From positions 1 through 40,534 of the forward strand of contig JAUNNZ010000019.1 in the NCBI GenBank assembly GCA_030537315.1: a DNA stretch of 40,534 bases, in the 5' to 3' direction. The notes under the pieces were generated by a model that was given only the letters and a program-made list of their open reading frames with translations, ran no database searches and was not told the origin of the DNA. Origin of the DNA: Bacteroidia bacterium. Lineage in GTDB: Bacteria; Bacteroidota; Bacteroidia; Bacteroidales; UBA932. The translations under genes and the position numbers were made by a program. Below are positions 33,505 to 40,534 of the stretch, one piece after another (the first letter of the stretch is position 1; every line of letters begins with the position of its first letter).

Positions 33505-35253
33505 ATGAATCGCCATTACACAAAACTAATACTGATCTTAACCTGCCTTCTTGGCTTCGCTGCCGGACCGGCTTTTTCGCAGAATACGCGCCAGATCCAC
33601 ATCGTGGAGACCGGCGATATCCATGGAGCATGGTTCGACGAACCATATGTCGACGGCGGCCAGACCAAGCCAAGCCTGATGTCCGTAAAATACTATGTCG
33701 ACAGCCTCAGGGCGGCAGTCGGTGCAGACAACGTCATCCTTGTGGATGCCGGTGACTGCCTTCAGGGAGACAATGCCACCTACTATTTCAACAATATTGC
33801 TGACCGGAGCCAGCCGCATCCGTTCCCGCGCCTTGCAAAAGCCATGGGATATGATGCCGTAGTAGTGGGTAACCATGACATCGAGACCGGCCACGATGTC
33901 TATGACAAGGTGTTGGCCGAGATGAACGCCATAGGAGTTCCATGGCTGGCCGGAAACGTCCTCCGACAGGCTGACGGAGGTACTTATTTCCCTCTTTACA
34001 AAATGGTCAGAAAGGCCGGTGTGAATGTCGCTGTCATCGGCTTCGGCAATCCGAATATCAGGGAGTGGCTTCCGGAGAACAAATTCACCGGAATGGATTT
34101 CCTTTCACTTGCACCTTATGCCCAGGCGCTGATTGACTTCGTTGTCAAGAAGGAGAAGCCTGACGCCGTTGTCGTCGTGACGCACAGCGGTACGGGTGCC
34201 GGATCCCCTGAAGAGCTGGAAGCCCAGTCCCTTTATCTCTTCAACAACCTCAAAGGGGTTGACGTACTTGTGGGCGGCCACGACCACGCACGCTACATCG
34301 CTTCAAAGCAGGGCATGGTCTATCTGAATGCCGGAGCAAAGTCGCGATATGTCGGCCACGCTGTCATCGATCTGCATTTTTCTGGAAAGAGGATCATTTC
34401 CAAGGATGTAAGCGGAGAAATCTGTCCGATCGACAAGAACAAAGTCGATTGGGTCCTCAAATCCCAGTTCGAGAAGGAGTTCGAGGCAGTGAAGGATTTC
34501 ACGAACCGGAAGGTCGGCACCCTGCAGACCACATTCCGTTCGAGGGACGCCTTTTTCGGGATGAACGATTACGTCAGTCTCGTGCACTCCGTGCAGCTCA
34601 GCGTTCCGGAGGCGCAGGTCTCTTTCGCGGCGCCGCTCACATATGACGGAACCGTCAATGGCGGCACTCTTGTCTATAACGACATGTTTACGGTCTATCC
34701 GTACGAAAACGAGCTTTACATAGTCAGGATGAAGGGCTCTGAGATCAAGGCTGCCATGGAGTTCACATACAATATGTGGATTACGACGCCCGGCGACCAC
34801 GTCCTTTATATCGAGCCTCAGAAATCAGACCGCTATGGGTCTTCAGACTGGTCTTTCGTGAACCGTTCCTATAATTTCGATTCCACCGGCGGGCTCAATT
34901 ATACCGTTGATGTAACCAAACCGTATGGTTCGCGTGTCAATATCACCACACTTGCAGATGGAAAGACTTTCGATATGGACGCTTACTACAATGTGGCGAT
35001 GACGTCATACAGGGCCAGCGGCGGAGGCGGTTCCATCAATGAAGGCGCCGGCCTCACTCCTGAGCAGGTGGCTGAGCGCACCATCATGAAATACCCTGCG
35101 ATCCGCGATATGGTATATGACTTCTTCAAGAGCCACGATGCGGTTACGAGCGAACTGATCAATGACCCGTCCGTCGTGGGAAGCTGGAAATTCGTTCCTG
35201 AAGACATAGTCGGACCTTTGCTGGAAAAAGACAGAAAACTTCTGTTCAAATGA
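33505..35253 (+). CDS. Secreted 5'-nucleotidase/cyclic phosphodiesterase family protein
   Basis: Takes phosphate from nucleotides or cyclic nucleotides in the periplasm. 582 residues with a signal at 1-26 (LILILTCLLGFAAGPAFSQ). The metallophosphatase domain follows: TGDIHG at 36-41 (Asp 38, His 40), DAGDCLQGDN near 81-90, GNHDIE at 122-127, THSG near 224 and VGGHDHARY near 252. The 5'-nucleotidase C-terminal domain starts near 380, with FFGMNDYVSLVHSVQL, AAPLTYDG and YRASGGGGSIN. The upstream in-frame start at 33325 overlaps the GSCFA gene and the promoter, so 33505 is chosen. Ends in a bidirectional terminator. Confidence 0.92.
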   Translation: MNRHYTKLILILTCLLGFAAGPAFSQNTRQIHIVETGDIHGAWFDEPYVDGGQTKPSLMSVKYYVDSLRAAVGADNVILVDAGDCLQGDNATYYFNNIADRSQPHPFPRLAKAMGYDAVVVGNHDIETGHDVYDKVLAEMNAIGVPWLAGNVLRQADGGTYFPLYKMVRKAGVNVAVIGFGNPNIREWLPENKFTGMDFLSLAPYAQALIDFVVKKEKPDAVVVVTHSGTGAGSPEELEAQSLYLFNNLKGVDVLVGGHDHARYIASKQGMVYLNAGAKSRYVGHAVIDLHFSGKRIISKDVSGEICPIDKNKVDWVLKSQFEKEFEAVKDFTNRKVGTLQTTFRSRDAFFGMNDYVSLVHSVQLSVPEAQVSFAAPLTYDGTVNGGTLVYNDMFTVYPYENELYIVRMKGSEIKAAMEFTYNMWITTPGDHVLYIEPQKSDRYGSSDWSFVNRSYNFDSTGGLNYTVDVTKPYGSRVNITTLADGKTFDMDAYYNVAMTSYRASGGGGSINEGAGLTPEQVAERTIMKYPAIRDMVYDFFKSHDAVTSELINDPSVVGSWKFVPEDIVGPLLEKDRKLLFK

Positions 35254-35257
35254 TGAC

Positions 35258-35293
35258 AAGAAAGAGGATGACCGGACGGCCATCCTCTTTCTT
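35258..35293. terminator. Bidirectional terminator between nucleotidase and AraC-type genes
   Basis: Bases 35258-35270 pair perfectly with 35281-35293 over 13 pairs, with A-rich left and T-rich right arms and a 10-base loop. It lies between convergent genes and can end both transcripts. The right arm reaches into the stop codon of the AraC-type gene. Confidence 0.88.
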
Positions 35294-35726
35294 ACTTTCT
35301 GATTCCCATGATTTCCTTGCGGTACTCTATGGGAGTCATCCCCGTCTCTTCCAGAAACTGTCTCCTGAAATTAGACTTGTCCGTTATGCCCACCGAATAA
35401 CCGATGGACGCAATGGACTTTTCTGGATTTTGGGCAATGAGCACCTGGGCGTCCCTGATTCTCAGTTTCTTGCGCCAGGTCTGGAAGCTCTGTCCTATGA
35501 CTATTCTGAAATAGTAGGCCAGCTGCAGGGATGATATCCCGATGTCTTCCGCGACATCTTCCAGGGTGCTGTCAGGATTTGTGTACTTGCGCTCTCCGAC
35601 CCATTTTTCAAGGCAAATTTCGGTGTGCGCGTCTGCAATCTGAAGCGTTTTTCTCGCGGGCGTCAGTGCTGTTCCTGCAAACAACCGTGAGAAAAAACAT
35701 ACGGTCTTCTTTCTCTTGGCTCGCAT
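35292..35726 (-). CDS. AraC-type HTH protein without sensor domain
   Basis: 144 residues; the last 100 are the double helix-turn-helix DNA-binding domain (STLEDVAEDIGISSLQLAYYFRIVIGQSFQTWRKKLRIRDAQVLI, then SIASIGYSVGITDKSNFRRQFLEETGMTPIEYRK). The first 40 residues are basic and too short for an effector or membrane domain. It may be a free-standing regulator such as the MarA/SoxS kind, or the cut-off tail of a larger protein; no upstream remnant is visible before 35726. It is divergent from ffh, with a palindrome at 35763-35777 between. Confidence 0.88.
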   Translation of the reverse strand: MRAKRKKTVCFFSRLFAGTALTPARKTLQIADAHTEICLEKWVGERKYTNPDSTLEDVAEDIGISSLQLAYYFRIVIGQSFQTWRKKLRIRDAQVLIAQNPEKSIASIGYSVGITDKSNFRRQFLEETGMTPIEYRKEIMGIRK

Positions 35727-35762
35727 TAGCTTTAGTTGTTATGGCTAAAATAGTAAAAATAA

Positions 35763-35777
35763 ATGAATTATATTCAT
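35763..35777. promoter_or_regulatory. Palindrome ATGAAT-tat-ATTCAT between araC-type gene and ffh
   Basis: Two perfect six-base arms around three bases, located in the divergent gap, ten bases before the ffh -7 box and thus where its -33 box would be. A possible operator for the neighbouring AraC-type protein or another regulator. Confidence 0.45.
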
Positions 35778-35786
35778 AAAAATTGT

Positions 35787-35794
35787 TATTTTTG
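35787..35794 (+). promoter_or_regulatory. -7 box of ffh
   Basis: TATTTTTG, full match, 22 bases before the ffh ATG at 35816. It follows an in-frame ATG at 35783, which is therefore unlikely to be used. Confidence 0.6.
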
Positions 35795-35815
35795 CGGTCC
35801 GAAATTCAGAACCAT

Positions 35816-37138
35816 ATGTTTGAGAACCTGTCAGAAAGGCTGGAGCGATCCTTCAAGATCCTCAAGGGCGAAGGAAAAATCACCGAGGTCAACGTAGCGG
35901 AGACCCTCAAGGAGATACGCCGCGCGTTGCTCGATGCCGATGTGTCCTACAAGGTGGCCAAGGACTTCTGCGACAGAGTGAAGCAGAAGGCTATGGGCGC
36001 CAACGTCCTTACCGCAGTCAAGCCTCAGCAGATGATGGTCAAGATCGTCCACGACGAACTGGCCGAATTCATGGGTTCCGAATCAACCGACATCAATGTG
36101 AAGGGCAACCCCGGCATCGTGCTGGTTGCGGGTCTCAATGGTTCAGGTAAAACTACCTTCAGCGGCAAACTTGCACTCAATGTTAAGAGCAAGAAGGGTA
36201 TGAGGGTTCTCCTCGCTGCGTGTGACACATTCCGCCCTGCCGCTATAGACCAGTTGAAAACTCTTGGAGAGCAGATTGCCGTTCCCGTATATAGCGAAGA
36301 AGGGGAGAAAGACCCCGTGAAGGTTGCAAAGAACGCAATCGCAAAGGCGAAGGCTGAAGGATTCAGCGTCGTCATCGTCGATACAGCCGGCCGTCTGACC
36401 GTCGATCAGGAACTTATGGACGAGATACGTACTCTCCATAAATCCGTCAACCCTACTGAAACCCTGTTCGTAGTCGATGCTATGACCGGTCAGGATGCCG
36501 TCGAGTCTGCGAAGGCATTCAATGAGGCCATAGACTATGATGGTGTCGTAATCACCAAGATGGATGGTGACACCCGCGGAGGTGCAGCTCTTTCCATCAA
36601 AGCCGTAACCGGCAAGCCTATCAAGTTCGTGAGCACGGGCGAGAAGATGGAGGCTCTTGATGTCTTCCATCCGTCCAGAGTGGCTGACAGGATACTCGGA
36701 ATGGGTGATGTCGTCTCCCTCGTTGAGAAGGCGCAGGAGCAGTTCGATGAGAAAGAAGCGCGCGCGCTCAAGAAGAAGATCGCTCACGACCAGTTCACGA
36801 TCAACGATTTTTACAACCAGCTCCAGCAGGTGCAGAAGATGGGCAATATGAAGGACCTTGTAGGCATGCTGCCTGGTATGGACAAGGCGCTGAAGGATGT
36901 GGATATCCCCGACGATGCATTCAAGCCGACAGAGGCCATCATAAAGTCGATGACGCCTTTCGAGAAGGAACATCCGGAATGCATAAACGGCTCGCGCCGC
37001 CAGCGTATCGCCGCAGGTTCAGGCACAACCATAGCTGACGTCAACAAGCTCCTGAAACAGTTCGAGCAGACCCGCAAGATGATGAAGATGGCGGTTGACG
37101 GCTCGCTGCAGGCAAGGCTGAAGAACTTGAGGCATTAG
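35816..37138 (+). CDS. ffh: Signal recognition particle protein Ffh
   Basis: The SRP54 GTPase that carries membrane proteins to the membrane with the 4.5S RNA and FtsY. 440 residues: N domain (MFENLSERLERSFKILKGEG), G1 GLNGSGKTT near 107-115, DTFRPAAIDQL near 137, G3 DTAGRL near 190, G4 TKMDGDTRGG near 248-257, then the M domain with MLPGM near 354 and GSRRQRIAAGSGTTIADVNKLLKQFEQTRKMMKMA near 394-428, which binds RNA. The start at 35816 follows the promoter box and the usual MFENLS start. Confidence 0.98.
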   Translation: MFENLSERLERSFKILKGEGKITEVNVAETLKEIRRALLDADVSYKVAKDFCDRVKQKAMGANVLTAVKPQQMMVKIVHDELAEFMGSESTDINVKGNPGIVLVAGLNGSGKTTFSGKLALNVKSKKGMRVLLAACDTFRPAAIDQLKTLGEQIAVPVYSEEGEKDPVKVAKNAIAKAKAEGFSVVIVDTAGRLTVDQELMDEIRTLHKSVNPTETLFVVDAMTGQDAVESAKAFNEAIDYDGVVITKMDGDTRGGAALSIKAVTGKPIKFVSTGEKMEALDVFHPSRVADRILGMGDVVSLVEKAQEQFDEKEARALKKKIAHDQFTINDFYNQLQQVQKMGNMKDLVGMLPGMDKALKDVDIPDDAFKPTEAIIKSMTPFEKEHPECINGSRRQRIAAGSGTTIADVNKLLKQFEQTRKMMKMAVDGSLQARLKNLRH

Positions 37139-37176
37139 AAGAAACCTTTTGTTTAATTTTCAATAGTTAGTGTATT

Positions 37177-37407
37177 ATGAAGAAGATTTTCACTTTCATG
37201 GTTATTGCACTCTGTGCAATGGCAGTTGTATCTTGCAAGAACAGCAACAACAATGAGGCTGCAGCTGAGGAAGTTGCAACTGAGGAGTGCTGCGCAAACT
37301 GCGCAGAGGGCGAGTGCGATGGCAATTGCTCAGAGAGCGAGTGCGCAAACTGCGACTCTACCGCTTGCGCTGCTGCTGCCGCCGCTGACGAGGTAGCTGC
37401 TGAGTAA
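37177..37407 (+). CDS. Small cysteine-rich lipoprotein (76 aa)
   Basis: Residues 1-19 form a lipoprotein signal with lipobox AVVSC; the lipid Cys is residue 20. The mature chain has an Asn/Glu/Ala lead (21-37), then eight cysteines within 27 residues (38, 39, 42, 47, 51, 56, 59, 64), spaced CC-xx-C-xxxx-C-xxx-C-xxxx-C-xx-C-xxxx-C and mixed with Glu, Asp, Asn and Ser, then an Ala-rich end. I recognise no family. The spacing suggests metal binding or disulfides in the periplasm. It begins 38 bases after ffh, with no terminator or obvious promoter between, so it may be in the ffh transcript. Confidence 0.8.
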   Translation: MKKIFTFMVIALCAMAVVSCKNSNNNEAAAEEVATEECCANCAEGECDGNCSESECANCDSTACAAAAAADEVAAE

Positions 37408-37410
37408 TTT

Positions 37411-38094
37411 TTACTCGAACAGAGAAATCAGAGCCTTTTCGGTTCCGGAGTTTATCGCCAGGTCTTCCGGAGAGGCTCCTTTTTGTATTGTAAGTCCTCC
37501 GCAGATGTCCACTCCTATTATCCGCGTGGACTTCTTCAATTCCAGAACCGCTTCTGTCAAGTCGTCCAGGCTCATTGTCCCCTGGTCCCAGTCAGTCCTG
37601 GCGAACTCTTTGGACAGAACATCAAGATCGATGGACAGATATACTGTCTTTCCTTTGCATCCGGAGAGTCTGGCGCGAATAATCTTCGCTACGCTCATCC
37701 CTCCCAAGCTCTCGCTTGGGCCCCTCCCGTTCACGAGGCCACGGGCGGCCACGGATTTTCGCACCAGACTCTCCGGATGCGCGGAAATCCAGTAATCTTC
37801 ACTGCAATACTTGAGTTTTCGAGCCTCGGCGACCCAGGAGCCGCAGCTGAGGGTGTCGGGGGAGAAGGCGGACGGCTGGTCGTCCGGGTGATTGTCAAAA
37901 AGGACAAGGGTGAATGGCTCTTGAATGCGTTCCAGCCAGAAAAGGGAGATATAGTGGTAATCGCCTGTGCCTATCATGTGCACGGCGTTCAGCGGCAAGC
38001 TTGAAACGGCTTGCCTGATATGTGCCGCGCTCTCCTCGGAACAATAGCAGTTGGTGCCTTCAAGAGCGGAAAAGTCTGACCGGATGACTTTCAT
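37411..38094 (-). CDS. Arginase-fold (ureohydrolase-like) protein
   Basis: 227 residues, shorter than the usual 300 of arginase or agmatinase. The metal-site plan of the fold is visible: GTGDYHYIS at 42-50 (His 47), FDNHPDD at 66-72 (D-x-H-x-D: Asp 67, His 69, Asp 71), LSIDLDVL at 153-160 (D-x-D: 156, 158) and VDICGG at 195-200 where the family normally has a Glu-containing strand. Substrate therefore uncertain; it may be a distant hydrolase of guanidine compounds. It follows the GH3 gene with a one-base TAATG overlap, so it is made with it. The gene contains an odd perfect hairpin (37703-37720). Confidence 0.8.
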   Translation of the reverse strand: MKVIRSDFSALEGTNCYCSEESAAHIRQAVSSLPLNAVHMIGTGDYHYISLFWLERIQEPFTLVLFDNHPDDQPSAFSPDTLSCGSWVAEARKLKYCSEDYWISAHPESLVRKSVAARGLVNGRGPSESLGGMSVAKIIRARLSGCKGKTVYLSIDLDVLSKEFARTDWDQGTMSLDDLTEAVLELKKSTRIIGVDICGGLTIQKGASPEDLAINSGTEKALISLFE

Positions 38095-40430
38095 TATAAT
38101 TTGTTCTGGGTGTTCCAGACCTTGTCTTCGGTGCAGGTGACCGTGATGCCGAGCCCGCCGACGGACAGGCGGAAATCGCCCGCTTCAAGCCGCCATTTGC
38201 CATCGGCGCCCACAAATGCCAGGTCATCGGCAGGAAGGGCGTAAACGATGGTGGTGCTTTCGCCCGGTTTGAGGTCGACCTTGTAGAATGACCGTACACG
38301 CTTGACGTCAGGCATGAGCGAGGCTACAAGGTCGCTCGAATAGAGAATAGCGGATTCCTTTCCGGCAAACTTGCCTGTGTTGGTGACATCGACGGTGACG
38401 GTGATGACGTCACCGCTCTTGAAACTGGTTTTGTCAACCTTGAGGTCGCTGTATCCGAAAGTGGTGTAGCTGAGTCCTGTGCCGAACGGCCACTGGACAT
38501 CCATTACAGCATCATAATTGTATGCGCCTTCCATGACTTCCCGGTGTTCGCTGACCTTGAAATCATATGTGTGGAGAGAGTTGACGTATTTGGGATAGGT
38601 GAAAGGAAGTTTCCCGCTGAAATTGGCGTCGCCGGAGAGCAGCTGCGCAAGGGCGTCGGCGCCATAATTGCCCGGGAGCATGATGTCCACAATGGCATCG
38701 GCAAGCGGTTCTATTCCGCGGATGATACGGGCGCGGCCTTCGTTGAGAACGAGTACGACCGGTTTTCCTGTCCCGGCAAGGGCATTGACGAGGTCGATCT
38801 GGTTTTGCGAAAGCGTGAGGTCGTCGATATTGCCCGGAGTCTCGCAGTAAGTGTTTTCGCCCACGCAGGCGACTATCACGTCGCAGGCGCGTGCGGCTGT
38901 GACGGCAGCGGCAATGCCCGACGCGTCTTCATCCTGCCACGAAGAAAATCCGTCGGCATATCTGACGCCCTGGGAGAATCTGACGTTCCCGGCACCGAAT
39001 CTGTCGGCAAGCGCTTCGAAAATGGTGTTGAACCCGTCGGTCACGCCGGGAACCTCGGAGCCCTGCCAAGTATATGACCAGCCTCCGTTGAGGGTTCGGA
39101 TCGAATTGGCGTTGGGGCCGGTGACGAGGATTCTTGTCCCCGGCTTGAGAGGAAGTATGCCGTCGTTCTTGAGAAGCACTTCCGATTCGATGGCGGCCGC
39201 GAGAGACGCGTCGATGAAGCGCTGTGCGCCGAAGTCCGGATAATCTGTTTCCCAGGTCGGGTTATCGAAGAGCCCCAGGCGGTATTTGACGCGGAGAATG
39301 CGGCGGACCGCATCGTCCAGACGGTCCATTGTGACCTTGCCCTCCTTGACGAGCTCAACAATCAGTCCGGCAGCGGTAGGGTCGTAGGTCTCCATGATCA
39401 TATCGATTCCTGCGTTCAGTCCTATGCGGATGGCGTCCTTCTTGTCGGTGGCGATGTGGTCGCGCTCGAAGAAATTGTTTACGTCCGACCAGTCGGTCAC
39501 TATCATTCCGTCCCAGTTGAGGCCTTTTTTCAGCCATTCGGTAAGCAGTGTGTAATTCGCGTGGGTGGGGATGCCGTTGATCGAAGCGGAGTTCACCATT
39601 ACGGTGAGGGCCCCCGCATCGATGCAGGCCTTGAAAGGAGCGAAGAATTTTTCGCGCAGGTCGCACTCCGGGATATATGCGGGGGTGCGGTCCTTGCCGG
39701 AGGCGGGGGCGCCGTAGCCCATATAGTGCTTGATTGAAACGGCGGAATGGAAACGGTCTATGTGGTTGGGGTCGTCACCCTGTATCGCACGCGTCTCATT
39801 TGAAGCCATTATGGACTGGACATACGGGTCTTCGCCGTAACTCTCCCAGTTGCGCGGCCAGGCGGCGTTGCGCGTAAGGTCCATTACAGGGGAGAACACC
39901 CAGGGAACCATGCCGGCGCGCGTCTCGTAGCCTATGGCTTCCCCCATGGCGCGTGCGTAAGCCGGCTGGAATGTCGCCGCAATGTTGACCTCCTGAGGGA
40001 AGAATGTCCCTTCAAGATAATAGGATGCACCGTGGATCATATCGAGACCATAGAGGCAGGGGATGCCTGTCGCTGATATCGAGCGGTCCTGTATGCCCCT
40101 GACGATTCCGGCCATCTTGGAATAGGGGAGGGCGATTCCGGGGACATTGAGAATCGAACCGACCTTGTACCGGTCGAAGACGAGTTCCATCGCCTCTTCG
40201 TTGAACTCATCCTTCATGGCATTGTATATTATGTCAAGATTTATCTGGATTACCTGCCCCGCCTTCTCTTCCAGCGTCATTGACCTGAGGGTCTTTTCAA
40301 CGCCCGCTTCAATTTGTCTGTCCTGCTGGATGGCCGGTGTGCCGTTGTATCCGTTGCCTTGGGAACTGCATCCGGAAAGCGCGGCCACAATAGCGGCCGC
40401 GACAGCCGATTTTGCGAAGAAATGTGCCAT
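38094..40430 (-). CDS. bglX: Glycoside hydrolase family 3 beta-glucosidase, lipoprotein
   Basis: Removes terminal beta-linked glucose or related sugars from the non-reducing end. 778 residues. Signal with lipobox LSGC, lipid Cys 21, no acidic surface-export motif, so probably anchored facing the periplasm. The GH3 N domain has GLDMIHGA near 128-135, WVFSPVMDLTRNAAWPRNWESYGEDP near 177-202, SIKHYMGYG near 232-240 and the nucleophile region MIVTDWSD at 309-316 with Asp 313. The GH3 C domain follows (ILVTGPNANS, GGWSYTWQGSE, VVLVLNEGRARI) and then a fibronectin-III-like end (YSDLKVDKTSFKSGDVITV). Substrate linkage is not readable. TATCTTTA at 40456-40449 (minus) is a near-match to a -7 box, 19 bases before the ATG; the remaining 40457-40534 shows nothing else I can name. 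Confidence 0.95.
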   Translation of the reverse strand: MAHFFAKSAVAAAIVAALSGCSSQGNGYNGTPAIQQDRQIEAGVEKTLRSMTLEEKAGQVIQINLDIIYNAMKDEFNEEAMELVFDRYKVGSILNVPGIALPYSKMAGIVRGIQDRSISATGIPCLYGLDMIHGASYYLEGTFFPQEVNIAATFQPAYARAMGEAIGYETRAGMVPWVFSPVMDLTRNAAWPRNWESYGEDPYVQSIMASNETRAIQGDDPNHIDRFHSAVSIKHYMGYGAPASGKDRTPAYIPECDLREKFFAPFKACIDAGALTVMVNSASINGIPTHANYTLLTEWLKKGLNWDGMIVTDWSDVNNFFERDHIATDKKDAIRIGLNAGIDMIMETYDPTAAGLIVELVKEGKVTMDRLDDAVRRILRVKYRLGLFDNPTWETDYPDFGAQRFIDASLAAAIESEVLLKNDGILPLKPGTRILVTGPNANSIRTLNGGWSYTWQGSEVPGVTDGFNTIFEALADRFGAGNVRFSQGVRYADGFSSWQDEDASGIAAAVTAARACDVIVACVGENTYCETPGNIDDLTLSQNQIDLVNALAGTGKPVVLVLNEGRARIIRGIEPLADAIVDIMLPGNYGADALAQLLSGDANFSGKLPFTYPKYVNSLHTYDFKVSEHREVMEGAYNYDAVMDVQWPFGTGLSYTTFGYSDLKVDKTSFKSGDVITVTVDVTNTGKFAGKESAILYSSDLVASLMPDVKRVRSFYKVDLKPGESTTIVYALPADDLAFVGADGKWRLEAGDFRLSVGGLGITVTCTEDKVWNTQNKL

Positions 40431-40534
40431 ATAGATTAGTTTGTGGCATAAAGATAGTGGATTTTATCTAAAATATCCATATATTCTCGAGTTTGACACT
40501 TCGATTTTGAGATATCAAGGCCCCAGACCGCTGT

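Noticed and set aside
36143..36973. 276-codon open frame on the minus strand inside ffh
   Set aside because: Antisense to ffh with no motifs of its own.

Overview
The window reads as a chromosomal segment of an anaerobic Bacteroidales bacterium. This rests on promoter boxes of the Bacteroidota type (TAnnTTTG, sometimes with TTTG about 19-20 bases upstream), few Shine-Dalgarno leaders, Bacteroidota-restricted families (DUF4301, GSCFA, DUF5683), a V-type ATPase operon of the layout E-DUF2764-A-B-D-I-K, and a sodium-pumping methylmalonyl-CoA decarboxylase. Genus cannot be decided from the sequence alone.

Region 1 (1-5040) is accessory. Bases 1-759 hold no credible protein gene. They are packed with perfect short helices, several stacked end to end, and finish in a terminator-like hairpin plus T-tract on the + strand. 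I read this as the 3' part of a large structured non-coding RNA whose 5' end lies outside the window. It is followed by a phage-like cassette: three paralogous proteins sharing an N-terminal domain (888-1601, 1714-2766, 4268-4972), an unknown 244-residue protein, a two-helix holin-like protein, and a lipoprotein with a C-terminal membrane helix that matches the plan of a one-protein spanin. A strong terminator (5006-5034) closes the cassette, and a stretch with iterated GTTACT motifs separates it from core genes. The structured RNA next to a lysis-like module is the most novel part of the window.

Region 2 (5280-12118) is core: obgE, a PAP2 phosphatase, a diacylglycerol-kinase-like lipid kinase on the opposite strand, then parA-parB-DUF5683-LysM lytic transglycosylase as one tight operon.

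Region 3 (12138-24933) is an energy-coupling block. The V-ATPase operon (minus strand) has a rotor subunit with sodium-site residues. The methylmalonyl-CoA decarboxylase operon (alpha, gamma, biotin carrier, beta; minus strand) pumps sodium while making propionyl-CoA. Between them lie a porin-like outer-membrane protein and a Gate-domain membrane protein on the plus strand. Decarboxylase and ATPase probably share one sodium circuit.

Region 4 (25009-30557) holds DUF4301, pdxB, DUF721 and recF on the minus strand, and a membrane-anchored TPR protein with yebC on the plus strand, ended by a strong terminator.

Region 5 (30584-40430) holds an ABC transporter operon with its own YtrA-type GntR regulator and a matching palindromic operator, a GSCFA protein divergent from a secreted 5'-nucleotidase, an AraC-type HTH protein divergent from ffh, a small cysteine-rich lipoprotein, and a GH3 beta-glucosidase with an arginase-fold protein. 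Base composition, homology and RNA folding were judged by eye; no search or folding program was run.
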